A stretch of DNA of 45,929 bases from Candidatus Saccharimonadota bacterium (GTDB taxonomy: Bacteria > Patescibacteriota > Saccharimonadia > Saccharimonadales > OFTM59), in assembly GCA_029260855.1 (NCBI GenBank), contig JAJDCK010000005.1:1-45929 (forward strand), given 5' to 3'. Positions 26,547 through 34,051 of the stretch are shown piece by piece. The notes under the pieces are model-generated. The model was not told the DNA's origin and made no database searches. It saw only the letters and a program-made list of their open reading frames with translations. The position numbers were made by a program, and so were the translations under genes. Within the stretch, counting starts at the first letter, position 1. Each line of letters opens with the position of its first letter.

Positions 26547-26768
26547 ATGGCACACCAAAAAACATGGAGTGGGCAGGTTCTGTCTATCTCTGAAAAACCT
26601 ATCATAAATGTCAATGAGGCTCGTAAGGTTCTAGGCAAAGACTATGAGCAGTTATCAGATGAACACTTAATGGGAGCGATTGTCTCCTTATCTAAGATAG
26701 CAAACTACTTTCTAGATAACATTAAAGTTCCAGAAAACCATAAGGTATGTGGTACAATAGGGGTATGA
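26547..26768 (+). CDS. Small protein upstream of the recombinase
   Basis: 73 residues, soluble, probably helical, with the core NVNEARKVLGKDYEQLSDE. It looks like a small accessory protein; its stop almost touches the recombinase start, so the two are probably translationally coupled. I do not recognise the family. Recombinase-linked small ORFs often act as excision or regulatory factors, but here this is inferred from position only. Confidence 0.7.
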   Translation: MAHQKTWSGQVLSISEKPIINVNEARKVLGKDYEQLSDEHLMGAIVSLSKIANYFLDNIKVPENHKVCGTIGV

Positions 26769-26770
26769 AA

Positions 26771-28360
26771 ATGGAAGACAAAACCCCTATAAAAGTCTAT
26801 GGCTACAAGCGTGTTTCTACTGAAGAACAACTTGATGGTATGTCTATGCAGACTCAAGAAATCGCAATTCATGCCTATGCAAAACAACACAACCTAGAGA
26901 TAGTTGATGTATTCCATGATGATGGCATATCCGCCAAAACAGCGAAACGTCCTGCTCTTCAAGATATGCTCAATAAGGTAACTGCTAAAGACAGCACCAT
27001 AAAAGGCATCGTTGTTTATAACCTGAGCCGTATTTCTCGTGACCTAGAGTCATACAGTCGTGACATTGGCTATCATTTGTCGGCTAAGGGAGTACGTCTT
27101 TATTCGACAGTTGAGAACATAGATGACACGCCTGAAGGTCGCCTAATGCGTAACATTGCCCTCTCTATCCATCAGTATGACAATGATTCAAAAAGCAGAA
27201 CTGTCAAAGATAACATGAGGCTTGTTGCTCTTGAGGGCTGGTGGCAAGGTAACATTCCCTATGGCTATAGTCGCGTCAAAGTACCTATCGGCATAAAAGA
27301 CAAAGACGGCAAGGCTAAAGAACGTCTGACACTTGAACCAAACAACCAAGATGATTTAAGCGATAAGATTCGTATGCTCTTGGAGCGTTTTAGCAAGGGA
27401 GATATTAAACAATCCGAACTGGCTGATTATGCAGAAAGTATCCAACTAGAAAGTTCTAAGGGTGGTGGTTTTGCTCCACAATCCATCAAGAACATACTCA
27501 CAAACATCGCCTATGCTGGTTTTGTGTGCAATAAGATGACTGACTATGAGCCTGCTAAGGGCAAACACTCTGGTCTTATATCATTAGATACCTACGAACG
27601 TAACCAAGCCATTCTAGCTGGTCGTAAGCCTGATGAAATAGCCCCTCGCTTTACTGCTAGCTATCCACTCAAGCACTCTCTACTTTGCACTAACTGTAAG
27701 AAGCCGTTAACTGGCAGTGCTCCTACGAGTGGTTCAGGTAAAAGCTCACCTCGCTATCACTGTACACGTTGTAACGGTATGGGTTCTAAAGGACTAGACC
27801 GAGTTGATGAGTTGTTTGAATCATTCCTGAATGATGTTACACCTACAGACAAGATGATAAAGCTGTTTAATGTCATAGTACGCCGTATAGCCTCTAAGAA
27901 GCTCACGGACGTCAACAAAGATATTAGCGATGTACGAGAACAGATGACTAAGATTGATGATGATATGCAAAAGGCATTGCAGTCTATGTTTGATGGCGAT
28001 ATTACAAAAGAAGAAAAAGAACAGTACCAGTCAACACTACGTATGAAGCGTATAGACCTTGAAGAGCAACTAGAGAAGCTACGAGATATACAGAGCCTGA
28101 ATGAATCGACTATTACTTACGTCTGTAACTTCATGAATGCTCCTGCGAAGATGTGGCTAGATGCTGACCCTGAGACAAAAGTAGAGTTTCAGAAGATGGT
28201 TACTGAGAATGGTATTGTATTCGACCTCAAGAACGAAAAGTTTGGAACGGACGGTTTAAGCATGTTTTACAGATTGAAAGACAAACAAAAAGACTCCGAA
28301 GAGTCTCTTGATTCCTATATGGTGATCCCAAGGGGAATCGAACCCCTGTTGCCAGGATGA
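26771..28360 (+). CDS. Large serine recombinase (integrase)
   Basis: 529 residues when started at the ATG at 26771, which has AGGGG 7 nt upstream; ATGs at 26765 and 26747 are alternatives. The N-terminal resolvase domain has the nucleophile S16 in GYKRVSTEEQ and the NLSRISRD arginine motif. Then follow a recombinase domain (WWQGNIPYGY), a zinc ribbon (CTNCKKP and CTRC) and a coiled coil (about 375-440), as expected for large serine integrases. The last 13 codons lie inside attR and the tRNA-Glu gene, so the C-terminus depends on the integration state. It is the only recombinase in the element and presumably inserted it. Confidence 0.93.
   Translation: MEDKTPIKVYGYKRVSTEEQLDGMSMQTQEIAIHAYAKQHNLEIVDVFHDDGISAKTAKRPALQDMLNKVTAKDSTIKGIVVYNLSRISRDLESYSRDIGYHLSAKGVRLYSTVENIDDTPEGRLMRNIALSIHQYDNDSKSRTVKDNMRLVALEGWWQGNIPYGYSRVKVPIGIKDKDGKAKERLTLEPNNQDDLSDKIRMLLERFSKGDIKQSELADYAESIQLESSKGGGFAPQSIKNILTNIAYAGFVCNKMTDYEPAKGKHSGLISLDTYERNQAILAGRKPDEIAPRFTASYPLKHSLLCTNCKKPLTGSAPTSGSGKSSPRYHCTRCNGMGSKGLDRVDELFESFLNDVTPTDKMIKLFNVIVRRIASKKLTDVNKDISDVREQMTKIDDDMQKALQSMFDGDITKEEKEQYQSTLRMKRIDLEEQLEKLRDIQSLNESTITYVCNFMNAPAKMWLDADPETKVEFQKMVTENGIVFDLKNEKFGTDGLSMFYRLKDKQKDSEESLDSYMVIPRGIEPLLPG
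28320..28341 (+). repeat. attR-like copy inside tRNA-Glu
   Basis: Second exact copy of the 22-bp repeat. It covers CCA, the discriminator, the 3' acceptor strand and part of the T arm, and it also encodes part of the recombinase C-terminus. Confidence 0.85.
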
Positions 28361-28394
28361 GAACCTGGTGTCCTAACCGCTAGACGATGGGACC
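28320..28394 (-). tRNA. tRNA-Glu (CTC), attachment site of the element
   Basis: 75 nt with encoded CCA. The acceptor stem is 7 bp with one G-U, the anticodon arm is CCAGG/CCTGG around TTCTCAT (anticodon CTC), and the T arm has the GGTTCGATT loop. The 3' 22 nt are the repeat shared with 22452-22473. The gene is intact, so integration leaves a working tRNA. Confidence 0.95.
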
Positions 28395-28468
28395 TCGTCG
28401 GAATCGACGGTCGGCTTACGCGAAACCCGTCAATGTGGCTTTCGCTCCACCTTCTAGTCGCCTCCTCC

Positions 28469-28540
28469 TCTCAGTTTTTCGTACAGTTGGCTAAATCGCC
28501 TCCTTGGTTTGAAAAACTGTTATAAAAACAGAAACTGAGA
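28469..28540. other. Nested inverted repeats upstream of tRNA-Glu
   Basis: TCTCAGTTT 28469-28477 pairs with AAACTGAGA 28532-28540; inside it ACAGTT 28483-28488 pairs with AACTGT 28515-28520. The rest of the 28395-28638 gap shows no gene. It may be a terminator-like or processing structure in the tRNA transcription unit. Confidence 0.35.
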
Positions 28541-28638
28541 CCGGAAAATTGTAGCATAACAGAGGAGCTTTAGCTACTACGGACAACCGGCAATTTGCCC
28601 TAGCGGCTTATAGAAAGTATCCTTACCAAATAACTTGA

Positions 28639-28995
28639 TTAAAGCTCGCGAATCATTGCGTCAAGTGCCCAAGAATCACCTTTAGAAACATTCAAGTCTG
28701 CTCCACGCACTTCGCCGTCCAAAGACGCTCCTATAACGGTCACTTCACTCAGTTTCTCATGTATGTACGATGTTACGCGTTCCCCGTCTTCCCCGCTCTG
28801 AGATCTGCGGCTAAGATTACCGTCCACAATAGCAATTTCAACATCATTTGACGTTAAGCTGTCAACTAACGCTTCTGCCGCTGCAACCGAGTCGGCCTCA
28901 CCAACTACAGTATGATCGGACACCTCTAAATTCGCTTTGTAGCTTTCTCTCATGGAGGGATCGTCTTCAATTACTATTATTCTTGCATTATCCAT
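28639..28995 (-). CDS. Stand-alone receiver-domain protein
   Basis: 118 residues, just one receiver domain: IEDD acidic pair, phospho-acceptor Asp in IVDGN and the conserved Lys in NVSKGD. The usual switch Thr/Ser position reads GAS. There is no output domain and no kinase nearby. AGGAGA precedes the ATG at a good distance. Single-domain receivers act by protein contact or as phosphate sinks. It follows the polymerase operon on the same strand. Confidence 0.85.
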   Translation of the reverse strand: MDNARIIVIEDDPSMRESYKANLEVSDHTVVGEADSVAAAEALVDSLTSNDVEIAIVDGNLSRRSQSGEDGERVTSYIHEKLSEVTVIGASLDGEVRGADLNVSKGDSWALDAMIREL

Positions 28996-29051
28996 AAGGT
29001 CTCCTTATAGAGTATATTTTGTGATTAACTTAGAGGCATTGCAAGCATGAG

Positions 29052-30431
29052 CTATTTCAGGGTGTGTACAACCGGTAGTTCGTTCCAGCGGGTGACGTAG
29101 CGTGGGCTGCGCAGGCGGTGTTTTGGCTCCCATTTATTTCCAAGAGCTTCTGCGGCGTAGCGGATTTTGCCGCGGCCGAAGCGTTCATTTATAGAATCTA
29201 GCGTTTGCATACGGGCTTTAGACCGGCCTTCTGCTGCGACATTTACAGAGCCGAACACATCAGTCTGTAGATGATCAACAGGTACAAAATCTTGTAACCA
29301 CACCCCTGCCCTGTGGTACTTGACGTGCGGATTGTAAAACTTATGAAATAAGTCCACGACACTTGCGATAAGCTTGCCCGTATCAGCGGTGGGAACCGGA
29401 AAGTACGTCTCCCGTCGCCACACCTGGTAGCCGGGCTTGTGTTTGTTGGTTGTCGCAAACACACCTGCTCGCCTGGCCAGCTGATGGTCTACGCGCAGCC
29501 GGAAGGCAGCCTTAGCGGCAAACGAGGCCAGAGCCGCCTCTAAAGAGCCTATGTCGCCAGTATCTTCACCGAAAGTGCGGGTGCGGGCTATGCTTTTTTG
29601 CGCCTTTCCTTCCCGCTCTAGCGGGTAACAGCTTAAGCCGTTTAATTCTGCGACCAGCTGGCGCCCGTGGATACCCATCAGCTGCTGAGCGTGTTGCGGT
29701 CTTAGCTGGCTGAGTTGCAGCGCATCATGAACCCCCTCAGCTTGCAGTCTAGGCGCTAACCGCCACCCAACCCCCCACACTTCCTGAACGGGTGTAGCCC
29801 GCAACCAAGCGTGAAAGGATAAACCTTTCACACTATCTGATGGGAATATTCTAACCCTGTTTTTGGCGGTTGAGTGTGAAAGGATAAACCTTTCACGTTG
29901 TCTTTCGGGTTGTGGGGGGAGCGGGGAGAGAGACAGGACGCTGTTCAGCGCGGGGTGTACTTTGGCGTGGTTGGCGGCTAGTTTGGCTAGGGTTTTGGTG
30001 GGTGCGACACCAACCGATACGGGGATGCCGATCCATTGCCAGATTTTATCCCGCACCGCCCTGCCCCACGCCCGGTAGTCGTCTATTTTAAGTTCACTTA
30101 AGCCTAAAAAGGACTCGTCTACAGAATACACTTCAATTTGTGGCGTGACTGAAGCCAGGACATCCGTAATACGCCGCGAAATATCACCGTATAATTCAAA
30201 ATTTCCTGAAAATTGTACAACTCGATTGTCCTTAAAAAACTGTCGCCACTTGTATACCGGTGCGCCCATGGGTATGCCAAGCGCCTTGGCTTCGTTGCTG
30301 CGTGCCACTACGCAGCCATCCCCAGAGGACATCACGACTACCGGTTTGTTCTCCAGATCTGGCCTAAACAGCCGTTCGCAGCTTACAAAAAAGTTATTGC
30401 AGTCTATGAGAGCAAAAATTGGTTGCCTCAT
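29052..30431 (-). CDS. umuC: Y-family DNA polymerase UmuC (Pol V catalytic subunit)
   Basis: A translesion polymerase for lesion bypass. 459 residues, longer than E. coli UmuC (422). Catalytic acidic residues: D10 in ALIDCNNFF and D105-E106 in YSVDESFLG; GVGWR in the helix-hairpin-helix region and the UmuC C-terminal SPRYVTRWNELP are present. Residues about 179-208 are coded by an 88-nt palindrome-bounded insertion (29810-29897) not expected in the family; it sits in a loop between ANHAK and PVQEVWG and keeps the frame. The start overlaps the umuD-like stop by 4 nt. Confidence 0.93.
   Translation of the reverse strand: MRQPIFALIDCNNFFVSCERLFRPDLENKPVVVMSSGDGCVVARSNEAKALGIPMGAPVYKWRQFFKDNRVVQFSGNFELYGDISRRITDVLASVTPQIEVYSVDESFLGLSELKIDDYRAWGRAVRDKIWQWIGIPVSVGVAPTKTLAKLAANHAKVHPALNSVLSLSPLPPQPERQRERFILSHSTAKNRVRIFPSDSVKGLSFHAWLRATPVQEVWGVGWRLAPRLQAEGVHDALQLSQLRPQHAQQLMGIHGRQLVAELNGLSCYPLEREGKAQKSIARTRTFGEDTGDIGSLEAALASFAAKAAFRLRVDHQLARRAGVFATTNKHKPGYQVWRRETYFPVPTADTGKLIASVVDLFHKFYNPHVKYHRAGVWLQDFVPVDHLQTDVFGSVNVAAEGRSKARMQTLDSINERFGRGKIRYAAEALGNKWEPKHRLRSPRYVTRWNELPVVHTLK
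29810..29897. repeat. Paired palindromes inserted in frame in umuC
   Basis: The same 21-nt palindrome (8-bp arms GTGAAAGG and CCTTTCAC, loop ATAAA) occurs at 29811-29831 and 29876-29896, 44 nt apart. The flanking bases make the outer arms (CGTGAAAGG/CCTTTCACG) and the inner arms (CCTTTCACAC/GTGTGAAAGG) pair with each other as well. The reading frame passes through the two copies in different frames. It looks like a small palindromic or MITE-like element within a coding sequence. Confidence 0.7.
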
Positions 30432-30769
30432 CTTTGTGCTTTTCTAAATTGGTGAATGGTGGCGGTGATTACACCCCACACGGCTGTGGATTCGTCTACC
30501 GTGTGCTTATAACTAAGAGTAAACCGGTCGGCCTTGGTCCAGACTACGAGGTCGTTTGGTTGAGCATTTATGGAGCGGTCAACGATCACTATATCGCCAC
30601 CAAAAATACCCAAAATCTGCCATTCGTCACCAGACATACGCATTAGATACGTGGTGGCTGTGTGAGTGATTAGGAGTGTGTTAAGGTCAAGTGATTGAAG
30701 CGAGGTGTCGGTGGCTGGGTTCGGAAACCCTTCATGGACGCTGACACCATCAGTATTTTCGTAATACAT
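30428..30769 (-). CDS. umuD: UmuD'-like protein without catalytic dyad
   Basis: 113 residues, aligning with E. coli UmuD at a constant offset of 11. GFPNPATD, LDLNTLLI and SGDEWQILGIFGGDIVIVDR match the LexA/UmuD peptidase-fold core. The nucleophile Ser60 is Glu49 here, the general base Lys97 is Ser86 (a Lys stands two residues later), and the Cys24-Gly25 cleavage site is Glu13-Gly14. It is thus probably a non-cleaving, UmuD'-like scaffold for UmuC. I use the ATG at 30769 (AAGG upstream) instead of the TTG two codons earlier. It is co-transcribed with umuC. Confidence 0.85.
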   Translation of the reverse strand: MYYENTDGVSVHEGFPNPATDTSLQSLDLNTLLITHTATTYLMRMSGDEWQILGIFGGDIVIVDRSINAQPNDLVVWTKADRFTLSYKHTVDESTAVWGVITATIHQFRKAQR

Positions 30770-30996
30770 AAGCAAACTACCTTAAAAGGATTAGAAGCGG
30801 CTGTCGCCAAGCCTTTCTAGATAAGACGACCAGTTGTTGAGTCATCCCGCCCTGGCGGGAAAACAGTAGTTTGCTAATAAGTCTGCGAGTTGAAATCCTA
30901 CGAAGCCTTGGCGAAGGAGGAAGAAATCCCCTCACATAGCTTTACGCGAAGTAGTAAGTACCCACACGACTATTTTTATTATACGCCACCGTCAAG
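30770..30996. other. Non-coding gap with inverted repeats
   Basis: No gene is seen. TCGCCAAG near 30806 and CTTGGCGA near 30907 are inverted, and CCCGCC/GGCGGG near 30847-30860 forms a tight hairpin that could end transcription. The umuD promoter should lie here, but no clear boxes were found. Confidence 0.35.
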
Positions 30997-31405
30997 TCAA
31001 TTTTTGCGTAAGACTACTGAACGTTCTTTGCAATCAAACTTGATAACAAAACGATCAAAGAAGCATTTCTGCCCTACGATAGCTAGCTGCTGGCTAATAT
31101 CATAAGAAAAAAGCACGTCAGCATTAATTGTGACCCCGCCAATATTTAGACCAACCCTATGCCAGTAGCCGATTTGTGGTCTAGTACTGCCAATCCCCCC
31201 GAACTCATGTCGCTTACCGGACTTAACGTTAATCCCTAGTGCTTCCCCCTACTTCTCCCCAAAAAATACAAACGTCCGCTCCAGAATCGACTAGTACGAT
31301 CAACCTGACCGTAGCCTTTGCTCCTTTTTGAATTTCAATAGGAATGAGAGGGCGCAAATTACCGTTAACGGATTTGTAAGCAAATGTAAGTGCTGAACGA
31401 CCCAT
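30997..31405 (-). pseudogene. Retropepsin-like aspartyl protease, frameshifted
   Basis: The first frame starts at the ATG at 31405 (MGRSALTFAYKSVNG) and carries the active-site motif VDSGADV, then runs into a stop. A second frame continues with LGINVKSGKRHEFGGIG and ends at 30999-30997 with a further hydrophobic-Gly strand (AIVGQ). Removing one G from a run of five (plus-strand C-run near 31246) joins the two into one protein of about 135 residues. It is a single-domain retroviral-type aspartyl protease. The shift may be a real inactivation, phase variation or a sequencing error. The upstream gene is 2 nt away. Confidence 0.72.
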
Positions 31406-31407
31406 AT

Positions 31408-31599
31408 TTAGCCGGTATAGGTCATTGAAGAAGCCGGCACTTTAAATAAAATAGGGTTTTCATGGCCAATATCTTGGGCCTTTTCTAAAACTTTAGACGC
31501 ATTTTTGCCATGAGCGATTACTGTAATTTCATCATCTTTAAGGGCAACCCATTGCCCCTTGAACTCTCCAAATAGTTTTGTCCAATTTTTTGCAGTCAT
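31408..31599 (-). CDS. Small protein paired with the retropepsin
   Basis: 63 residues from the ATG at 31599 (TAGGGG 5 nt upstream); the ATG at 31623 would add eight residues. Core: WVALKDDEITVIAHGKN, then a helix and a C-terminal FKVP strand. It looks like the small beta-alpha proteins of DUF5678 type, which I recall beside archaeal and bacterial retropepsins; this link is from memory. The stop is 2 nt before the protease start, so they form an operon. Confidence 0.72.
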   Translation of the reverse strand: MTAKNWTKLFGEFKGQWVALKDDEITVIAHGKNASKVLEKAQDIGHENPILFKVPASSMTYTG

Positions 31600-31701
31600 A
31601 ATTACCCCTATACTTTTACCCATTTTACCTTAAAAAGCAACCTTAAGCATGAGTAATTTATTGCTAGTAATAATATCTCTCACGAAGAACTTTACCAAAT
31701 A

Positions 31702-31730
31702 TTGCATAATATTGCCGAGTGTGATATAAT
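31702..31730 (+). promoter_or_regulatory. Leaderless promoter of the asparaginase gene
   Basis: TTGCAT, a 17-nt spacer, TATAAT, then 8 nt to the ATG at 31739. The spacing equals that of the first gene in the window. Confidence 0.75.
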
Positions 31731-31738
31731 ATATAGAA

Positions 31739-32776
31739 ATGAGCGAGAAAATAGCCTTGATTGGTTTTGGCGGTACTATTGCTATGGCACCTAATGCTGA
31801 GGGTGCACTTGAACCTGCATTTACTGCTGACCAACTAGTAGACCAAGCACCCGGATTACGAAAACTGGGAGTAGACCTTGATGTTATACAACTTTCCAAT
31901 GAAGATAGCACGGATTTAGCTCCAGAGGACTGGCAATTACTTATCGGCAAAGTAGCTGAACTACACTCACAATACGATGGCCTTATCGTCACCCATGGCA
32001 CAGATACAATGCCTTATACAGCTACCGCTCTAGCTCTTGCTTTAGGCGAAGATCTAAGTCTACCTATTATCTTTACGGGGGCGCAAGAAACAATGGATAC
32101 GCCTGGCACAGATGCTCGAGTGAATCTGGAGCGCTCCATGAAGGTTATGCTCAGAGCACTTGAAGAGTGTGTTACAGAAACAATGATTGTCTTTTCTAAT
32201 AAGGTTTTGCGAGCTACACGGACAATCAAAATAAACGAATCAAGCTATGACGCCTTTGATTCCCCTGGCTTCCCGCACTTATCTAACCTGACTGCTGGTA
32301 ATATTTTCTTTAACTCTATGGCTAGACGAAAGAGCAATATGGGATTTTCTTTGCTGCCTCGGGACCAATTTGATAGTGGGGTAGTCAGCATTGATACTAA
32401 ACCAGGATTAAGGCCTGAAAACGTGCGTGCGCTTACTCAATCTGAAACCTGCAGTGCCCTTATTTTGAAATCTTTAGGTGCGGGAAATGTGCCATCAAAA
32501 AGAGCTGAATATTCGCTTCTGCCGGTTATTACAGAAACAGTTGAAGCTGGTAAGCCTGTAATTTTGGCGACTAAATTTGTTGGGGGAAGAACAAGGCCAG
32601 AAATTTATGCGCCAGGCCGCGCCGCTCTAGAATCGGGTGCTGGTCATGCGGGCAATATGACAGATGTGGCTGCAGAAGTGAAACTTATGTGGCTCATGGG
32701 CCAAGGAGTCACTGACCCTGAAAAAGTCAAACGAGCTATGCTGGTACCTTATAGTGGAGAAGTCGACCAGGCTTAA
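31739..32776 (+). CDS. L-asparaginase, type I (cytoplasmic)
   Basis: It hydrolyses L-asparagine to aspartate and ammonia. 345 residues without a signal peptide. The two catalytic threonines are T13 in GFGGTIAM and T85 in THGTDTM, with D89 next to it; a Lys of the second triad is expected in the GAQE region or later. The C-terminal domain ends with GAGHAGNMTDVA. Leaderless promoter at 31702-31730. It ends 2 nt before the end of the convergent DUF3048 gene. In a host-dependent bacterium it may serve nitrogen or aspartate supply. Confidence 0.9.
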   Translation: MSEKIALIGFGGTIAMAPNAEGALEPAFTADQLVDQAPGLRKLGVDLDVIQLSNEDSTDLAPEDWQLLIGKVAELHSQYDGLIVTHGTDTMPYTATALALALGEDLSLPIIFTGAQETMDTPGTDARVNLERSMKVMLRALEECVTETMIVFSNKVLRATRTIKINESSYDAFDSPGFPHLSNLTAGNIFFNSMARRKSNMGFSLLPRDQFDSGVVSIDTKPGLRPENVRALTQSETCSALILKSLGAGNVPSKRAEYSLLPVITETVEAGKPVILATKFVGGRTRPEIYAPGRAALESGAGHAGNMTDVAAEVKLMWLMGQGVTDPEKVKRAMLVPYSGEVDQA

Positions 32777-32778
32777 AT

Positions 32779-34014
32779 TTATGGGGCGTGTTTGACGGCG
32801 CCGGGAGTAACCATTGTGATCCAAGTGCGTCCCGGGTTTAGTGCAAGAATCTTGCCATCTGCTAGTTTGAAAACATAAGAGCTTTTGCGATCGGCTTTTT
32901 CCCAAGTACCTTCTACTACACCACCGTCCTGGTATACATATACGGCGCCCTTGCCCGTAGTCTGATAGACAGAATAAATACCGTTTTGGCCTCTATTCGT
33001 AACTATGGCGACAACTACTTTAGGCGTAATCTGTTGGCCAGACCTTTCGTCAGTATGTGGCTGGCCGCCCATAACTCGGTTGTAGGAGTTAGTAGTGGCG
33101 TCGTAGTCGTAATGGACGTTATATAGAGCGCGAGAGATCGCAAAATCAATAGTTCTTACGGTAGGCGTTGCCAAAGGAGTTTCTTTCTCCTTACGGGCAT
33201 ATCCTGTAAATGTGCTGGTGGTGTAGCCCTTCCTGTTTTGGAGTTCGAGTAATTTGGCTCGGGATGTGTATAGATTGTGTGGCGCAAAACGGTTAGACAC
33301 GCGCTGATAGGTGCCCCCACTGCCCGAATGGTCTAAATCTTTGATGCCTTCATTTCTAATTTGGGCCAGCCCTTCTGCGCTGCCACCGGCGTGAGCAATG
33401 GCTGCATCAAACGGCACCAAAAAGTCCAGGTAATACGGACGGACGGAGCGCACGGGACCTATGTAATCCGGCTGGTCTTCCATGAATAGTGCTAAGAAAC
33501 GGGTTATGCCACCTTCAGCAATCGCTTCAAACACGACGCCCGCATCTTTTAGGCCGGATTGTGGTCGTGCGTCTGGGCTGTTTTCTATCATTACGCCGGT
33601 AACCGGCATCTTATTAAGCTCTGGAGTGATTTGCAGGCCGGTTAGGCGTGAGGCTTCAGTTGTGGGCTTAGGCGGTTCTTTTTTGGGCGCTATCACCACC
33701 GGTGCTGGCGGTGGCGGGTCTGGGGTAAAAATTGCCAATGCGCCGAAAGTCGTTCCTATAATAATTATGCCCGCAAAAAAGAGCAAGGCGATTCGTTTCT
33801 TTGCGTTAGGTGATTTCCAGCTACCCACAAAGGCTTTGAGCCTACCGTTATTTTTTTTGGCTTGGTGACTCGCACCAGCAAATGTCGGCTGATCGACAAC
33901 GCCACTTGTTGTCTCGTCATTTTTCGGGGGTGCACCTTCGGCCTGAGGCGCTACAGGGGTTTCACCGTCAACTAAAGGCTCACGCCGAACTGGCGGCATA
34001 ATGTCGTCTTGCAT
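32779..34014 (-). CDS. DUF3048 (YerB-like) membrane-anchored protein
   Basis: 411 residues. A polar N-terminus (1-73), one membrane segment (about 74-95), a Pro-rich stalk (PDPPPPAPVV), then the outer domain with the DUF3048 signature: VMIENSPDARPQSGL, DAGVVFEAIAEGGITRFLAL, then the GPVRSVRPYY motif. The function of the family is not settled. It is usually a lipoprotein in Gram-positives; here a transmembrane anchor replaces the lipobox. Promoter: TGGCAT (34046-34051), a 17-nt spacer, TATACT (34023-34028), 8 nt to the ATG, so leaderless. Confidence 0.9.
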   Translation of the reverse strand: MQDDIMPPVRREPLVDGETPVAPQAEGAPPKNDETTSGVVDQPTFAGASHQAKKNNGRLKAFVGSWKSPNAKKRIALLFFAGIIIIGTTFGALAIFTPDPPPPAPVVIAPKKEPPKPTTEASRLTGLQITPELNKMPVTGVMIENSPDARPQSGLKDAGVVFEAIAEGGITRFLALFMEDQPDYIGPVRSVRPYYLDFLVPFDAAIAHAGGSAEGLAQIRNEGIKDLDHSGSGGTYQRVSNRFAPHNLYTSRAKLLELQNRKGYTTSTFTGYARKEKETPLATPTVRTIDFAISRALYNVHYDYDATTNSYNRVMGGQPHTDERSGQQITPKVVVAIVTNRGQNGIYSVYQTTGKGAVYVYQDGGVVEGTWEKADRKSSYVFKLADGKILALNPGRTWITMVTPGAVKHAP

Positions 34015-34022
34015 ATACGTCT

Positions 34023-34051
34023 AGTATAAAACGCTTCCGCTTACGATGCCA
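34023..34051 (-). promoter_or_regulatory. Leaderless promoter of the DUF3048 gene
   Basis: Minus strand: TGGCAT, a 17-nt spacer, TATACT, then 8 nt to the ATG. It lies across the 3' end of gltX. Confidence 0.65.

Larger units (their letters stand above)
22452..28341. mobile_element. Integrative element in tRNA-Glu(CTC), about 5.9 kb
   Basis: A 22-bp exact repeat, the 3' end of tRNA-Glu including CCA, is at 22452-22473 and again at 28320-28341, where it belongs to the intact tRNA gene. Identity stops at once on both sides. Between the copies lie a ParB-like protein, a D12 adenine methyltransferase, a membrane protein, a structured AT-rich region, a small protein and a large serine recombinase next to the intact tRNA. 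This is the layout of a site-specifically integrated element. No capsid, conjugation or replication gene is visible, so it is either minimal, satellite-like or reduced. Confidence 0.85.

Noticed and set aside
26747-26770. Upstream ATGs of the recombinase gene at 26747 and 26765
   Set aside because: The AGGGG site fits the ATG at 26771 best; the earlier starts have no or too short spacing.
29811-29896. Two palindromic repeats with a spacer, as in a CRISPR array
   Set aside because: Only two repeats, inside an intact umuC frame, no leader and no cas genes in the window.
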